Of a stretch of DNA of 64,000 bases, positions 1 through 8,122 are shown piece by piece. The notes beneath the pieces were generated by a model, which had not been told where the DNA came from, ran no database searches, and saw only the letters and a list, made by a program, of their open reading frames with translations. Every line of letters starts with the position of its first letter. Positions within the stretch are counted from its first letter, which is position 1. Origin of the DNA: CAWUFC02 sp963921335 (lineage in GTDB: Bacteria > Pseudomonadota > Gammaproteobacteria > Pseudomonadales > Halieaceae); NCBI GenBank assembly GCA_963921335.3, contig CAWUFC020000001.1, forward strand, positions 2,232,001 to 2,296,000, read 5' to 3'. Position numbers and translations under genes: made by a program.

Positions 1-1941
1 CTGATTTTCAGCCTGTTGTTGGCAGGCCACGCCATGGCGATCTCCGGTGACGATATTGTCGGGATGAAAGTGGATGACTTCCAGTTCCTGGACCATGAGG
101 GTATGGCGCACCAACTGTACTACCACAGTGACGCGCCGGCCATTGTCATTATGAGCCAGGGCAATGGCTGTCCGATTGTTCGCAATGCATTGCCGATGCT
201 GCGCCAGGTGCGCGACAAGTATGAGCAAAAGGGTATTCCGTTTTTTCTGCTGAATTCCAACTTACAGGACAATCGCGAGTCCATCGCCGCAGAGGCGGCG
301 GAGTTTGGTTTTGACATGCCCGTGCTGGTGGATGAAAACCAGCTGGTGGGTGAAGCGCTGAAGGTGACCCGCACGGCTGAAATCTATGTGATTGAGCCCA
401 AGAGTCGCCGTGTGGTTTATCACGGCCCGGTAGACGACCGGCTGACTTACCAGGTTCAACGTGCCGAGGCTAAGCACACCTACCTGACCGATGCTCTGGA
501 TGCTCTGTTATCGGGTGAAGAGGTGGCGGTGGCCAACGTCGACGCCCCCGGCTGCATTGTTAATTTCCCCGAGAGGGATCGCCGTGCCGAGCACGCGAAG
601 ATTTCCTACAGTGACACCATTGCACCCATCCTCGAGCAGCGCTGTGTCGCCTGTCACACCGAGGGCGGGATTGGTCCCTGGGCCATGAGTAACTACGAGA
701 TGGTGAAGGGCTTTGCCCCGATGATCCGCGAAGTGATTCGGACCGACCGCATGCCACCCTGGAATGCCGACCCGGCCTATGGCCATTTTCTCAAAGACAA
801 AAGCCTGACCAACGAAGAGATCAAAACCCTGGTGCACTGGATTGAAGCCGGTGCACCGCGGGGCAAGGGCGCCGACCCTCTGCTTGAACCCCGTGCGCCA
901 ATTGAAGATTGGCCCCTGGGTGGGCCGGATATGATCGTCAAAATACCCGCCTACGACGTTCCCGCCACGGGCGTGGTGGATTACCAGCGTCCGGTAGTAC
1001 CCAATCCGCTGACCGAAGCCAAGTGGCTGCGGGCCAGCACCGTTAAAGTTGGTTCCCGTGAAGCGGTGCATCATGTGCTGACCGGCCTGATGAAGGAAAT
1101 GCCAGCCAGCGGCAAGAGTAACGAGTCAGAGTGGGGCGCTTCGATCGGAGGTTACGCGGTGGGTGCCGAGTCCCAGATTGCCCGTGAGAATGTCGGTGTA
1201 TACCTGGAGCCCGGTGGCGCGATCGGCCTGCAAATGCACTACACCCCCTTTGGTAAAGCCGTCACGGACGAGACCGAGATCGGGCTCTATTTTCATGATG
1301 AAGTGCCTGAAAAACTCGAGCGCCAGTCGGTGGTGATTGATATTGCCATTGACCTGCCTCCCAACGAAGGTCGTCATGAAGAGGTCGCCTATGTGCTGGT
1401 GCCCCAGGATATGGAGCTGTTTGGTGCCTTCCCCCATGCCCACTACCGCGGCCAGTCATCCAGCTTCGTGCTGCAGCGTCCAGATGGCAGCGAAGAAGTG
1501 CTGCTGTCCCTGCCACGCTATGACTTTAACTGGCAGCGCCAGTATGAGTTTGTAGAGCCGGTGCAGGTGCCGGCTGGCTCCAAGCTGATCGCCTATTACA
1601 CCTACGATAACTCAGAGCGGAATCCGGCCAATCCTGATCCGTCACTGCGCATTACCTGGGGTGATCAGAGTTTTGAGGAGATGCTGTTTACGGCATTTAC
1701 TTATCGCTGGAAGAACGAGACCAAGGACAATACGAAGCCTGAGTACGACAAGCAGATGGAGGCGCTGCGCGGCTTCACCATGCTTGATGACAACCTCGAT
1801 GGCCAGTTGTCCAAGGCGGAGTTGAAGGGTAGCCCAGGTCGTCGCATTGCCGCGTATTTTGACCGGGTCGATTCCGATCGCAATGGCATACTCACGATCC
1901 AGGAGTACACCCAGCTTTCCGTCGCTATGAATCAGCGTTGA
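1..1941 (+). CDS. Redoxin / cytochrome c / copper type II monooxygenase-like multidomain protein (5' partial)
   Basis: The frame is open to the left edge, and the first codons read as a hydrophobic signal-peptide core ending near an AMA cleavage site, so the true start lies outside. Counting from the ATG at 16: a thioredoxin-like/redoxin domain spans about 15-165 with a single Cys in GNGCPIV (residue 52). A c-type haem site CVACH is at 210-214. A copper type II monooxygenase-like region follows at about 300-560, with candidate copper ligands in VHHVL, LQMHYTP and PHAHYRG. Two EF-hand-like loops (DDNLDGQLS and DSDRNGILT) lie near the C terminus. Inferred role: an exported redox enzyme or electron-transfer protein, substrate unknown. 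It opens a rightward run of PepSY, haem lipoprotein and HupE-like genes, which supports a periplasmic redox or metal role. Confidence 0.75.
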   Translation: MIFSLLLAGHAMAISGDDIVGMKVDDFQFLDHEGMAHQLYYHSDAPAIVIMSQGNGCPIVRNALPMLRQVRDKYEQKGIPFFLLNSNLQDNRESIAAEAAEFGFDMPVLVDENQLVGEALKVTRTAEIYVIEPKSRRVVYHGPVDDRLTYQVQRAEAKHTYLTDALDALLSGEEVAVANVDAPGCIVNFPERDRRAEHAKISYSDTIAPILEQRCVACHTEGGIGPWAMSNYEMVKGFAPMIREVIRTDRMPPWNADPAYGHFLKDKSLTNEEIKTLVHWIEAGAPRGKGADPLLEPRAPIEDWPLGGPDMIVKIPAYDVPATGVVDYQRPVVPNPLTEAKWLRASTVKVGSREAVHHVLTGLMKEMPASGKSNESEWGASIGGYAVGAESQIARENVGVYLEPGGAIGLQMHYTPFGKAVTDETEIGLYFHDEVPEKLERQSVVIDIAIDLPPNEGRHEEVAYVLVPQDMELFGAFPHAHYRGQSSSFVLQRPDGSEEVLLSLPRYDFNWQRQYEFVEPVQVPAGSKLIAYYTYDNSERNPANPDPSLRITWGDQSFEEMLFTAFTYRWKNETKDNTKPEYDKQMEALRGFTMLDDNLDGQLSKAELKGSPGRRIAAYFDRVDSDRNGILTIQEYTQLSVAMNQR

Positions 1942-2669
1942 GGGCGGCGGGGCTCAGTTCCTGGTTTGTAGCGAGAAAATTCCACCGCTGGCTTGGTCTG
2001 GTCGTGGGTATCCAGTTTCTCTTCTGGGTCGTCAGCGGACTCTATTTCGCTGTGGTTCCGTCTGCGCAGATTGCCGGTAAGCACAACAAGCAATCGATTG
2101 ATCCCCCAAATTATGCGTTCACCCCTCTGCTTTCACCGCAGCTGGTGCTCAATGAACTCGCTGAACGCACTGGTCCGTCTTTACAGGTCCGAGAGTTAAG
2201 TCTTGCGCGTGTTCAAGATCGCAATGTGTATCGCATCAGTTACGATCTAGCCGGCGAGTCAAGACAAATTCTCGCGGATGCGGAAACCGGAGAGTTGCTG
2301 AAACCACTCGATGAAGCGTTGGCAACAAGCCTTGCCCGCGGCAGCTTTATACCCGACAGCGAAGTGGTTGCCGTTCGCTACCTGGAGTCACTTTCGCCGG
2401 GACACGAGTATCGTTGGGGAACCTTGCCTGTCTGGCAGGTTTCATTCAACGACCCCGAGAATACGCGGGTATACGTGCATGCAGTTACCGGTGAAGTAGT
2501 CACCCATCGCAACGACAGCTGGCGCCTGTTTGATTTGTTCTGGATGCTGCATATTATGGATTTCAGTGCGCGCACAGACTTTCACAATCGCCTCTTGCAG
2601 GCAGTGAGCCTGTTGGCGCTTTTAATCATTATTACTGGCTATTACTTGTGGTGGAAAACCAGAAGGTAG
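1938..2669 (+). CDS. PepSY-domain membrane protein
   Basis: This 243-residue protein starts with TTG, overlapping the stop of the previous gene by four bases, which suggests translational coupling. An N-terminal membrane helix begins with FHRWLGLVVG, as in PepSY_TM proteins. Two PepSY-like repeats follow; both contain a D/HA(E/V)TGE turn (DAETGELL and HAVTGEVV). A C-terminal segment has a conserved-looking HIMDF...FHNRLLQ stretch and a second helix ending GYYLWWKTRR. PepSY_TM proteins are commonly linked to ferric reductases and periplasmic redox proteins. Here the protein may pass electrons to, or anchor, the neighbouring haem proteins, but that is inference. The alternative is a stand-alone PepSY regulator of a protease, which the context does not favour. 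Confidence 0.75.
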   Translation: MRAAGLSSWFVARKFHRWLGLVVGIQFLFWVVSGLYFAVVPSAQIAGKHNKQSIDPPNYAFTPLLSPQLVLNELAERTGPSLQVRELSLARVQDRNVYRISYDLAGESRQILADAETGELLKPLDEALATSLARGSFIPDSEVVAVRYLESLSPGHEYRWGTLPVWQVSFNDPENTRVYVHAVTGEVVTHRNDSWRLFDLFWMLHIMDFSARTDFHNRLLQAVSLLALLIIITGYYLWWKTRR

Positions 2670-2677
2670 GAAAACCC

Positions 2678-3154
2678 ATGGGTGTAAAAGTTTTTTCAGC
2701 ACTGATTGCGGTACTGCTCATTCTAGCGGGTTGTGGCCGTTCGCCAGAGCCAGGTCCGAGTTTGCAACCCGAATTTGAGATTGTCACTGATTGGCATCAC
2801 ATCATGGAATTGATCCTCGATCCTGCTGCCGACGTGATCTGGAGTTCGGCCGGTACCATTATTACTGCGGAGGGGCGCACAGAGCTGCTTCCCACGACCG
2901 ATGAAGGTTGGCACGCGGTTGAGTCTGCTGCCGCAGTGCTGGCGGAATCCAGTAACCTGCTGATGATGCCCGCGCGCAGCGGCGGTGCTGATTGGGATGA
3001 ATATGCTGTGGGTCTGCGAGTGGCGTCCAAAAAGGCCATGCAGGCTGCGCTCGACCAGGATCCGGACGCCCTGTTTGATGCGGGTGGTGAAATTTATGTG
3101 GTCTGCCGGGCCTGCCACAACCAGTACTGGGTGAAAGAGCAGGACGGAGACTGA
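2678..3154 (+). CDS. Lipoprotein with C-terminal haem c motif
   Basis: The ATG at 2678 is preferred over an upstream in-frame GTG at 2648: it follows an AGGAAA site and immediately gives a lipoprotein signal peptide (VLLILAGC lipobox). The mature protein is about 140 residues with one CRACH motif near the end, so it resembles the class II cytochrome c (cytochrome c') fold, with the haem site in the last helix. It is probably anchored in a membrane facing the periplasm and serves as an electron carrier or ligand-binding cytochrome. It sits eight bases after the PepSY gene and three before the HupE-like gene, so the three are probably cotranscribed. The family assignment rests on motif position and length only. 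Confidence 0.7.
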   Translation: MGVKVFSALIAVLLILAGCGRSPEPGPSLQPEFEIVTDWHHIMELILDPAADVIWSSAGTIITAEGRTELLPTTDEGWHAVESAAAVLAESSNLLMMPARSGGADWDEYAVGLRVASKKAMQAALDQDPDALFDAGGEIYVVCRACHNQYWVKEQDGD

Positions 3155-3157
3155 GCC

Positions 3158-3841
3158 TTGCGCAGTGGCCTGCTGCTTTTGTTGCTGCTGCCCTTGTTGC
3201 TATTTCCGGGCATCGCTGGCGCCCACGATCTCTCCGCAGCAAACGCCGCCTTTGTAGAGCGCCTCTCCGGCGAAGCGCCTGGCGCATTTCTTTACCTCGG
3301 CGCAAAGCATATGTTCACCGGCTACGATCACCTGCTGTTTCTGTTGGGGGTTATCTTTTTCCTGTATCGCCCCCGCGACATCGTCCTCTACGTCACGCTC
3401 TTTACCCTCGGCCATAGCCTGATGCTGCTTCTGGGCGTATGGGGGCAGTGGCAGGTCAGTTCCCAGTTGGTGGATGCGATCATCGGTCTATCTATCGTCT
3501 ATAAGGGTTTCGAAAATATTGGGGGATTTAGGCATTTGCTGGGCTATGAACCGGATACCCGGATTGCGGTGGCGGTGTTTGGGCTGTTTCACGGGCTGGG
3601 GCTGGCGACAAAGCTGCAGGAATACATGCAGGTCGAGGAGGGCCTTTGGGTCAACCTGCTCAGTTTTAATGTGGGTGTGGAGTTGGGGCAGCTGCTGGCC
3701 CTCTGTTTTATTTTGCTGCTATTGGGGCTGTGGCGCTCACAGCGTGGGTTTTCCCGTCAGTCCTTCACGGTGAACTGCGCCTTGATGTGTGCGGGCTTTG
3801 TCCTGGCCGGCTACCAGTTTACGGGGTACCTGTTGGCATGA
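3158..3841 (+). CDS. HupE/UreJ-like membrane protein
   Basis: This is a 227-residue polytopic membrane protein starting with TTG. After a signal-like first helix ending AGAHD comes the signature region KHMFTGYDHLLFLLGVI, then FTLGHSLML, VYKGFEN and FGLFHGLGLA. The histidine/aspartate pattern G-x-D-H plus T-x-x-H-S and F-H-G-x-G is that of the HupE/UreJ_2 family. Characterised relatives are metal-ion (nickel or cobalt) permeases; many marine homologues lie away from hydrogenase or urease genes, as here. Supply of a metal such as copper or nickel to neighbouring enzymes is a reasonable guess. It overlaps the next gene by four bases (ATGA). Confidence 0.8.
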   Translation: MRSGLLLLLLLPLLLFPGIAGAHDLSAANAAFVERLSGEAPGAFLYLGAKHMFTGYDHLLFLLGVIFFLYRPRDIVLYVTLFTLGHSLMLLLGVWGQWQVSSQLVDAIIGLSIVYKGFENIGGFRHLLGYEPDTRIAVAVFGLFHGLGLATKLQEYMQVEEGLWVNLLSFNVGVELGQLLALCFILLLLGLWRSQRGFSRQSFTVNCALMCAGFVLAGYQFTGYLLA

Positions 3842-4398
3842 GTGAAGAAGCAGGCAGAATCCTGCGGGCTACGCTGCTCTCCCTGGCGCTGGCGCTGGTC
3901 ACGCTCTTCAGCGTGGTGCTGCCTGCTGAATACGGCTGGGACCCACTGGGTATTGGTGAAGCCCTCGGGCTGAAAGGCTTTTCCGAGACTCCAGCGAATC
4001 CCTTGCGTTATCAGGATGGTGATTGGGTGACCGACTACATCCAGTTTACGCTCTCTCCCTTTGAGGCTGTCGAATACAAGTACAGGCTTGAGGCCGGGCA
4101 GGTGCTGCAGTTCAGTTGGCGAGCCAGCGGAGAAGTCGTTTACGAGATGCACGCTGAGCCCGATGGTGCCGCCGATGGCTATGCCGATACCTTCAGCAAG
4201 TCACGCGGCGATATTGAGCAGGGCAGCTATACCGCCGGCTACGAAGGCATTCATGGCTGGTTCTGGCAGAACCGGGGTGAGCAGGAGGTGACGGTGACGC
4301 TGCGTGCGCAGGGTTTTCTGAGTACAGCCACTGAATACCGCGACGGAGACAGTTTTGTCTACGCGCTGACAGAGGGCCAATCTACCCCTCAGCCGTAG
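3838..4398 (+). CDS. Single-span membrane-anchored protein of unknown function
   Basis: The protein has 186 residues and starts at the ATG overlapping the HupE-like stop. One N-terminal membrane segment (LLSLALALVTLFSVVLP) is followed by a soluble, probably periplasmic domain rich in aromatic residues. The domain contains stretches such as LQFSWRASGEVVYEMHAEPDG and GYEGIHGWFWQNRG, reminiscent of beta-sandwich transmembrane-anchor proteins often found directly after HupE-like genes. No catalytic motif is visible. Its position as last gene of the rightward run suggests it works with the HupE-like permease. Its 3' end overlaps the convergent small gene by ten bases. Confidence 0.65.
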   Translation: MSEEAGRILRATLLSLALALVTLFSVVLPAEYGWDPLGIGEALGLKGFSETPANPLRYQDGDWVTDYIQFTLSPFEAVEYKYRLEAGQVLQFSWRASGEVVYEMHAEPDGAADGYADTFSKSRGDIEQGSYTAGYEGIHGWFWQNRGEQEVTVTLRAQGFLSTATEYRDGDSFVYALTEGQSTPQP

Positions 4399-4520
4399 GC
4401 CAGCTTCAGCATTTCCCGCACCGCCTGTATTTCAAAACTCCAGTACACGATAAAGCCAATAACGATGGCAGTCGCTGCCAGCGCGCTGGCAATTTGCAGG
4501 TCCTTGTCGGTCTCATTCAT
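4389..4520 (-). CDS. Small single-span membrane protein (43 aa)
   Basis: An ATG at 4520 overlaps the stop of the upstream membrane gene by four bases and opens 43 codons. The product begins with a short charged stretch (MNETDKDLQ) followed by a hydrophobic helix (about residues 9-28, SALAATAIVIGFIVYW) and a charged tail. The tight ATGA overlap, the correct topology pattern and a stop lying just beyond the convergent gene's end support it as real. I do not recognise a family. It may be a small subunit or stabiliser of the adjacent DUF6644-like membrane proteins. Confidence 0.55.
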   Translation of the reverse strand: MNETDKDLQIASALAATAIVIGFIVYWSFEIQAVREMLKLAYG

Positions 4521-5086
4521 CCTGAGAATCCTATCCAGCGTCCTGTGGCGGTCACGGTGAACCAGACCATCAAAGAAGCCACTGCCACCAGTTTGTTGAG
4601 CCCCGGGTGAGACTCTGCATAAGTCCGTAATAGCGGACGGCGCAGGCCGTAAACAAATGCACAGCCAATGAACAGCGCCAGCATCTTGTACCAGAACACC
4701 GGCAGGTAATAGATTTTCATGGCCACGCCGCAGGCCATAAACACGCCGGTGAAAATCAATAGTGCCAGTGCCGCACTGAAGGGCCGCGATGCCTGCTGCT
4801 CAACGGTGGCAATGCTCTGGTCGATGAACCACAAACCCAGTAGACGGCCGTCGCTGAAAAGAATCGTGCCTCCAAGCAGTGCCAGTCCTACCAGGTGAAA
4901 GGCCTCTACCACCGCAAAGGCGGCCCCCCAGGTTTTACCGATATGTCCGAACAGGGTGGTTTCCGACCACTCAAACACACCCTGAAGCCCTTGCCAGGTC
5001 TCGATGCGCAGGTCAGACAGGGCAAAGCCAGTGCCCAGCGCTATCATGAGCACTGTAAAGATGCTGCGCTTGTAGTTCATCAACAT
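4517..5086 (-). CDS. Polytopic membrane protein, DUF6644-like
   Basis: The ATG at 5086 shares a base with the previous stop (TGATG) and gives 189 residues; a second ATG at 5080 is also possible. About five membrane helices are visible. The segment VVEAFHLVGLALLGGTILFSDGRLLGL has the same layout as the VETTHVLTLMISLGLLLVIDLRMLG segment in the next protein upstream, so the two look like divergent paralogues. The conserved His in the helix and the D-x-R-x-L-G turn are typical of DUF6644-type proteins, whose function is unknown. These may form a hetero-oligomeric membrane unit, perhaps haem-binding, but no biochemical role can be assigned. Confidence 0.65.
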   Translation of the reverse strand: MLMNYKRSIFTVLMIALGTGFALSDLRIETWQGLQGVFEWSETTLFGHIGKTWGAAFAVVEAFHLVGLALLGGTILFSDGRLLGLWFIDQSIATVEQQASRPFSAALALLIFTGVFMACGVAMKIYYLPVFWYKMLALFIGCAFVYGLRRPLLRTYAESHPGLNKLVAVASLMVWFTVTATGRWIGFSG

Positions 5087-5655
5087 CAGAACTGCTCCTG
5101 CCCAGCAACACAGCCCGCCACAGTGGCGATGAACGGGCTGGGCTCCTTGGCGCAATCGAACCAGTCGTAGGCAATCAGGCGCCCGCAGATCACCACGCCA
5201 ACCCAAAAACTGATGGAGAGCAGCGCTCCCAGTCGGAGTCGCGCAGGTGCGCGTCGCTCCGTGTCCCAGCTGTTGTTTGCCTGTCTCATCTGGCGGTGGA
5301 ACAGCACCGCGTTAACAAAGGCGCAGATCAATAACACGAACTTGATACGCAACCACAGGCTTTGGGCGCTGCGCACGGGGATTGCATAAAACAGCAGGGC
5401 GCCAGTAATGAACATGACGGTGAACCCGAAAATCATGGGCCAGTGCAGACGGTCCGCAACCTGACTGGCTGGCATGCCGGGCAGGGCATAGCCGAGCATG
5501 CGCAGGTCGATCACTAACAGCAGCCCGAGGCTGATCATCAGGGTCAGCACGTGGGTGGTTTCTACCCAGTTGTACATATAAAAAGACTCGTGGAGCATGG
5601 TGCTCCAGCGGGTGCTGTCGAGCCAAACGGCCAACTGATAGATGGATTCGTTCAA
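5086..5655 (-). CDS. DUF6644-like membrane protein
   Basis: This 189-residue protein starts at TTG 5655, preceded by GGGTAAC; no nearby ATG would preserve the N-terminal region. It has four to five membrane helices with the DUF6644 pattern: WLDSTRWSTMLHESFYMYNWVETTH, then a helix ending in VIDLRMLG, then HWPMIFGFTVMFITGALLF. Histidines in helices (H in ESFY region, ETTHV, LHWPM) could be metal or haem ligands, which is inference. It lies 6 bases after the DUF6152 gene and overlaps the next DUF6644-like gene, so it belongs to the same leftward operon. Confidence 0.7.
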   Translation of the reverse strand: MNESIYQLAVWLDSTRWSTMLHESFYMYNWVETTHVLTLMISLGLLLVIDLRMLGYALPGMPASQVADRLHWPMIFGFTVMFITGALLFYAIPVRSAQSLWLRIKFVLLICAFVNAVLFHRQMRQANNSWDTERRAPARLRLGALLSISFWVGVVICGRLIAYDWFDCAKEPSPFIATVAGCVAGQEQF

Positions 5656-5661
5656 GTTACC

Positions 5662-6102
5662 CTAGCGCTCCCTGGGGTCCGAACCATCCTTGGGTGCGCC
5701 GGTGCCGGAAGAGCCCATAAACGCTTTCTTGCCGTTGGGCAGGGTGATATCACGGCCGTTGGCCTTGCAAGCGGGTTCGCAGCTCTTGTTCTTGGCCTGA
5801 TAGCCACGCACTCGTATCTCACTGCCGATGGGCAGGGAGTTACGATGAATGCCGGAGCGCAGCAGCGTGTTGGGTGTGCCGCCCTCGACCATCCACGCCA
5901 CGGCCGTGCCATCGGGTTTGATCACCTCCAGGTGTATCCAGGCGTGGGGGTTAATCCATTCTATTTTTGTGACGTTGCCAACCAGGTTCACAGGCGCATC
6001 CTTATCAAACTCAGCCGAGAAGGCATGGTGGGCCCAGGTCTGCCAGGACCCGATAGCAGCGATAAGCGTGAGTATGACGACGATGGCGTTACTTTTATTC
6101 AT
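5662..6102 (-). CDS. DUF6152 family periplasmic protein
   Basis: The product has 146 residues with an N-terminal signal peptide (about 1-24, ending WAHHAFSAEFD). The HHAFSAEFD...VTKIEWINPHAWIHLEV pattern is the hallmark of DUF6152, a small secreted beta-rich domain. Such genes recur next to secreted proteins with D-L-x-G-x-W motifs and DUF6644 membrane proteins, exactly as here. Function is unknown; the paired histidines directly after the signal peptide suggest metal binding. A C-terminal extension contains Cys-x-x-x-Cys (KSCEPACK). Confidence 0.75.
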   Translation of the reverse strand: MNKSNAIVVILTLIAAIGSWQTWAHHAFSAEFDKDAPVNLVGNVTKIEWINPHAWIHLEVIKPDGTAVAWMVEGGTPNTLLRSGIHRNSLPIGSEIRVRGYQAKNKSCEPACKANGRDITLPNGKKAFMGSSGTGAPKDGSDPRER

Positions 6103-6107
6103 CCTGG

Positions 6108-7085
6108 TTATTCCTGTTCTTCCTGGCGGGCACCGGCCAGTATATTGGGTAGGGCGTAGTTGCCTTCGTGGCAGGCGTATTCGTAGATGGGTCCTTCGCT
6201 CTTGCGCAGGGTCATTTCGCCCTGCCAGTCCTCGGTGTAAATGTCCGGGTCAGACACTGTGAACTGGTACAGCAACTCGTTTTCATTGAGGCGGGTAAAT
6301 CGCTCGGTGACCCGCGTATCCGTCCCCATCATCACTTGATGCTTGATGGCCAGTCGCAGGAACTGCTCCGGGTGGAGCTGGCTTGTTTCGACCACCAGGG
6401 TATCGCCTTCCCAGCGGGCAATGGAATCGCCGAACCAGGGTTTGATAACCTCGGGGAGCGGCTCGCCACCGATGCGCAGGGTCCGCACGTTGTGATTCAT
6501 TTCCACCAATATCATGACGTGCCCCGGTGACTGGGCGAACTGGTAGTTGTTGTTATACAGCACCGGCAACATTGGTGGCCCACCGGTGGAGCCAAACCCC
6601 ACTGTGCAGCGCTCCCCTTCTGAGCGCTGTTCGGGATGATCAGTCCAGGTCAGCACCTTGTAGATGTTCCAGTACATGCGCAGCTTTTCGGTAAAACGAA
6701 AAGGAATCTGGCCATCTTCTGGATGCGTGATGATCGAACCCCGTGGCTCGCCGCGTACGCGCACGACTCGGGTACCTGGATCCATCCAGAAACTGTTGTA
6801 GCCGCCGACATCGCCACCGGCCTCCAGGTCGCCTTCGCCAATATTGTCGATGGCTTCCCTGAGGTCTTCCATGCCGCTCTCAACAGCTGCAGCCTCCAGT
6901 TCGGTGAGCACAAGATTGGGTAGCTCATCCGGTCGCTCTAGTGTGGTGACAGTTGCACTGGTCCAGATACCCTGGAAATCAGGGTCGCCCCAGGGCATGC
7001 GTTGCAATTGCCAGTCTTCCGCGCCGGCGGGCGAACTCAGGAGAGCCAGGCAAAACAGCAGGGGCCTGATGCAGCATGTCGTCAC
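6108..7085 (-). CDS. Secreted protein of unknown function (PDFQGIW type)
   Basis: A GTG start at 7085 overlaps the upstream stop by four bases (GTGA). The 325-residue product has a signal peptide ending SSPAGAED, then MPWGDPDFQGIWTS. Similar motifs open the neighbouring protein, so the two belong to one broad family. Further conserved-looking segments are WIHPETR-like FRFTEKLRM, the NNNYQ region and ARWEGDTLVVETSQLH, close to the GDTLVIHTDGQND segment of the neighbour. A structured, beta-rich exported domain is likely; no catalytic residues are evident. It is probably cotranscribed with the DUF6152 and DUF6644-like genes downstream. Confidence 0.65.
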   Translation of the reverse strand: MTTCCIRPLLFCLALLSSPAGAEDWQLQRMPWGDPDFQGIWTSATVTTLERPDELPNLVLTELEAAAVESGMEDLREAIDNIGEGDLEAGGDVGGYNSFWMDPGTRVVRVRGEPRGSIITHPEDGQIPFRFTEKLRMYWNIYKVLTWTDHPEQRSEGERCTVGFGSTGGPPMLPVLYNNNYQFAQSPGHVMILVEMNHNVRTLRIGGEPLPEVIKPWFGDSIARWEGDTLVVETSQLHPEQFLRLAIKHQVMMGTDTRVTERFTRLNENELLYQFTVSDPDIYTEDWQGEMTLRKSEGPIYEYACHEGNYALPNILAGARQEEQE

Positions 7086-7921
7086 TGCAGCGGCTCCTTG
7101 CGCAGGTGCCCGTACATCAGCTCTTCCACAAAGGTCACACAGTTAAATTGCATGAGCCGATCGTCACTACCCACCCGTTTGTAAAGCGGCATGCTGATGG
7201 TCCATGGGCGGGTGAAGACCGCGGGGTCTTCCAGGGTCGCCTCATACTGCATGGTGTGTTCACTGGTGCGGGTGAAGCGCTCGGTAACAATCAGCTCTTC
7301 ACTGTGGAAATTCCCGGCGCGGTCAAACCAGGTTTGGTCATTCTGGCCATCGGTGTGTATCACCAGGGTGTCGCCATCCCACTCCGCCCAGGATTGCCCC
7401 ATCCAGCTTGGAATAGGTGCTGGTCCAGGGTCGCTTAAGGCCACGTTGCGCACCGCACCTGCGTATTCATAAGAGAACACCAGTGCGTCTTTGTTATGAA
7501 AAATCTGGAAAGGGAAGGGCATGTAGGTGGCCCTGGGTATCCCGGGCAGATAACACTTGATCTCAGGGTCGCGCTCAAGCCAGTTGGCGGCATTGTCATC
7601 ACGCTGCTTCCGGGCCCAGTCCTGGTATGGAATTTTGCCGTCCTTAACGACGCCAAGGCTGGCCGGTACCGCTCCCACGGCGCCAAGTGGCACCAGCTCT
7701 TTAGCGGGTACTGGCACGACTGGCCCTTCCCGCATCTGCATGGCCGCTCTGGAATCCCGCGCTTCAAGATTGTAATTGGCGGTATTGAGAACCTGCCAGA
7801 GCCCGTTGAGGTCGGGCTTACCATCTGCTGTTCGCGGCGGTTCATAGTCGGCTACAGCCATTGGCGCGAGTATGACTGCGGTGAACCATAGCAGGGTTTT
7901 TAGCGGGCTGTTCTGCCCCAT
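7082..7921 (-). CDS. Secreted protein of unknown function (PDLNGLW type)
   Basis: This 279-residue protein has an N-terminal membrane/signal segment (LLWFTAVILAPMAVADYE) and then DGKPDLNGLWQVLN. The DGKPDLxGxW opening and the later WDGDTLVIHTDGQNDQTWFD and VTERFTR segments are shared with the downstream gene, indicating an ancient duplication. It is the first gene of a leftward run of six (7921 to 4389) joined by overlaps or gaps of at most 6 bases. The family is widespread in marine and soil bacteria as an uncharacterised exported protein. No function is claimed. Confidence 0.65.
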   Translation of the reverse strand: MGQNSPLKTLLWFTAVILAPMAVADYEPPRTADGKPDLNGLWQVLNTANYNLEARDSRAAMQMREGPVVPVPAKELVPLGAVGAVPASLGVVKDGKIPYQDWARKQRDDNAANWLERDPEIKCYLPGIPRATYMPFPFQIFHNKDALVFSYEYAGAVRNVALSDPGPAPIPSWMGQSWAEWDGDTLVIHTDGQNDQTWFDRAGNFHSEELIVTERFTRTSEHTMQYEATLEDPAVFTRPWTISMPLYKRVGSDDRLMQFNCVTFVEELMYGHLRKEPLQ

Positions 7922-8122
7922 GTGTCGATCCCTCTTTTCTTATTATTGATGGCCAGTCTGTCGAGTCAGCATGAAACAGAGCTTAAAGCCGCACATATGG
8001 TATGGATATTGCGACCAGCAGATGATGATCAGCTGATGGCCACATGCCAAACTTAGTGTTGTTTTGCTGTGGCAGCTATATTGCCATAAGTTAGTCCTTT
8101 ATCAACAACAGGGAGTGTGGTC
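7922..8122. promoter_or_regulatory. Divergent intergenic region with probable promoters
   Basis: About 200 bases separate the leftward secreted-protein operon from the rightward Rieske oxygenase gene. The stretch is AT-richer than its flanks and contains a short near-palindrome (GATGATGATCAGCTGATGG area, about 8022-8040). A GGGAG ribosome site lies at 8111-8115. Divergent promoters are expected here from gene layout; I cannot fix their -35/-10 elements with confidence. Confidence 0.4.
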
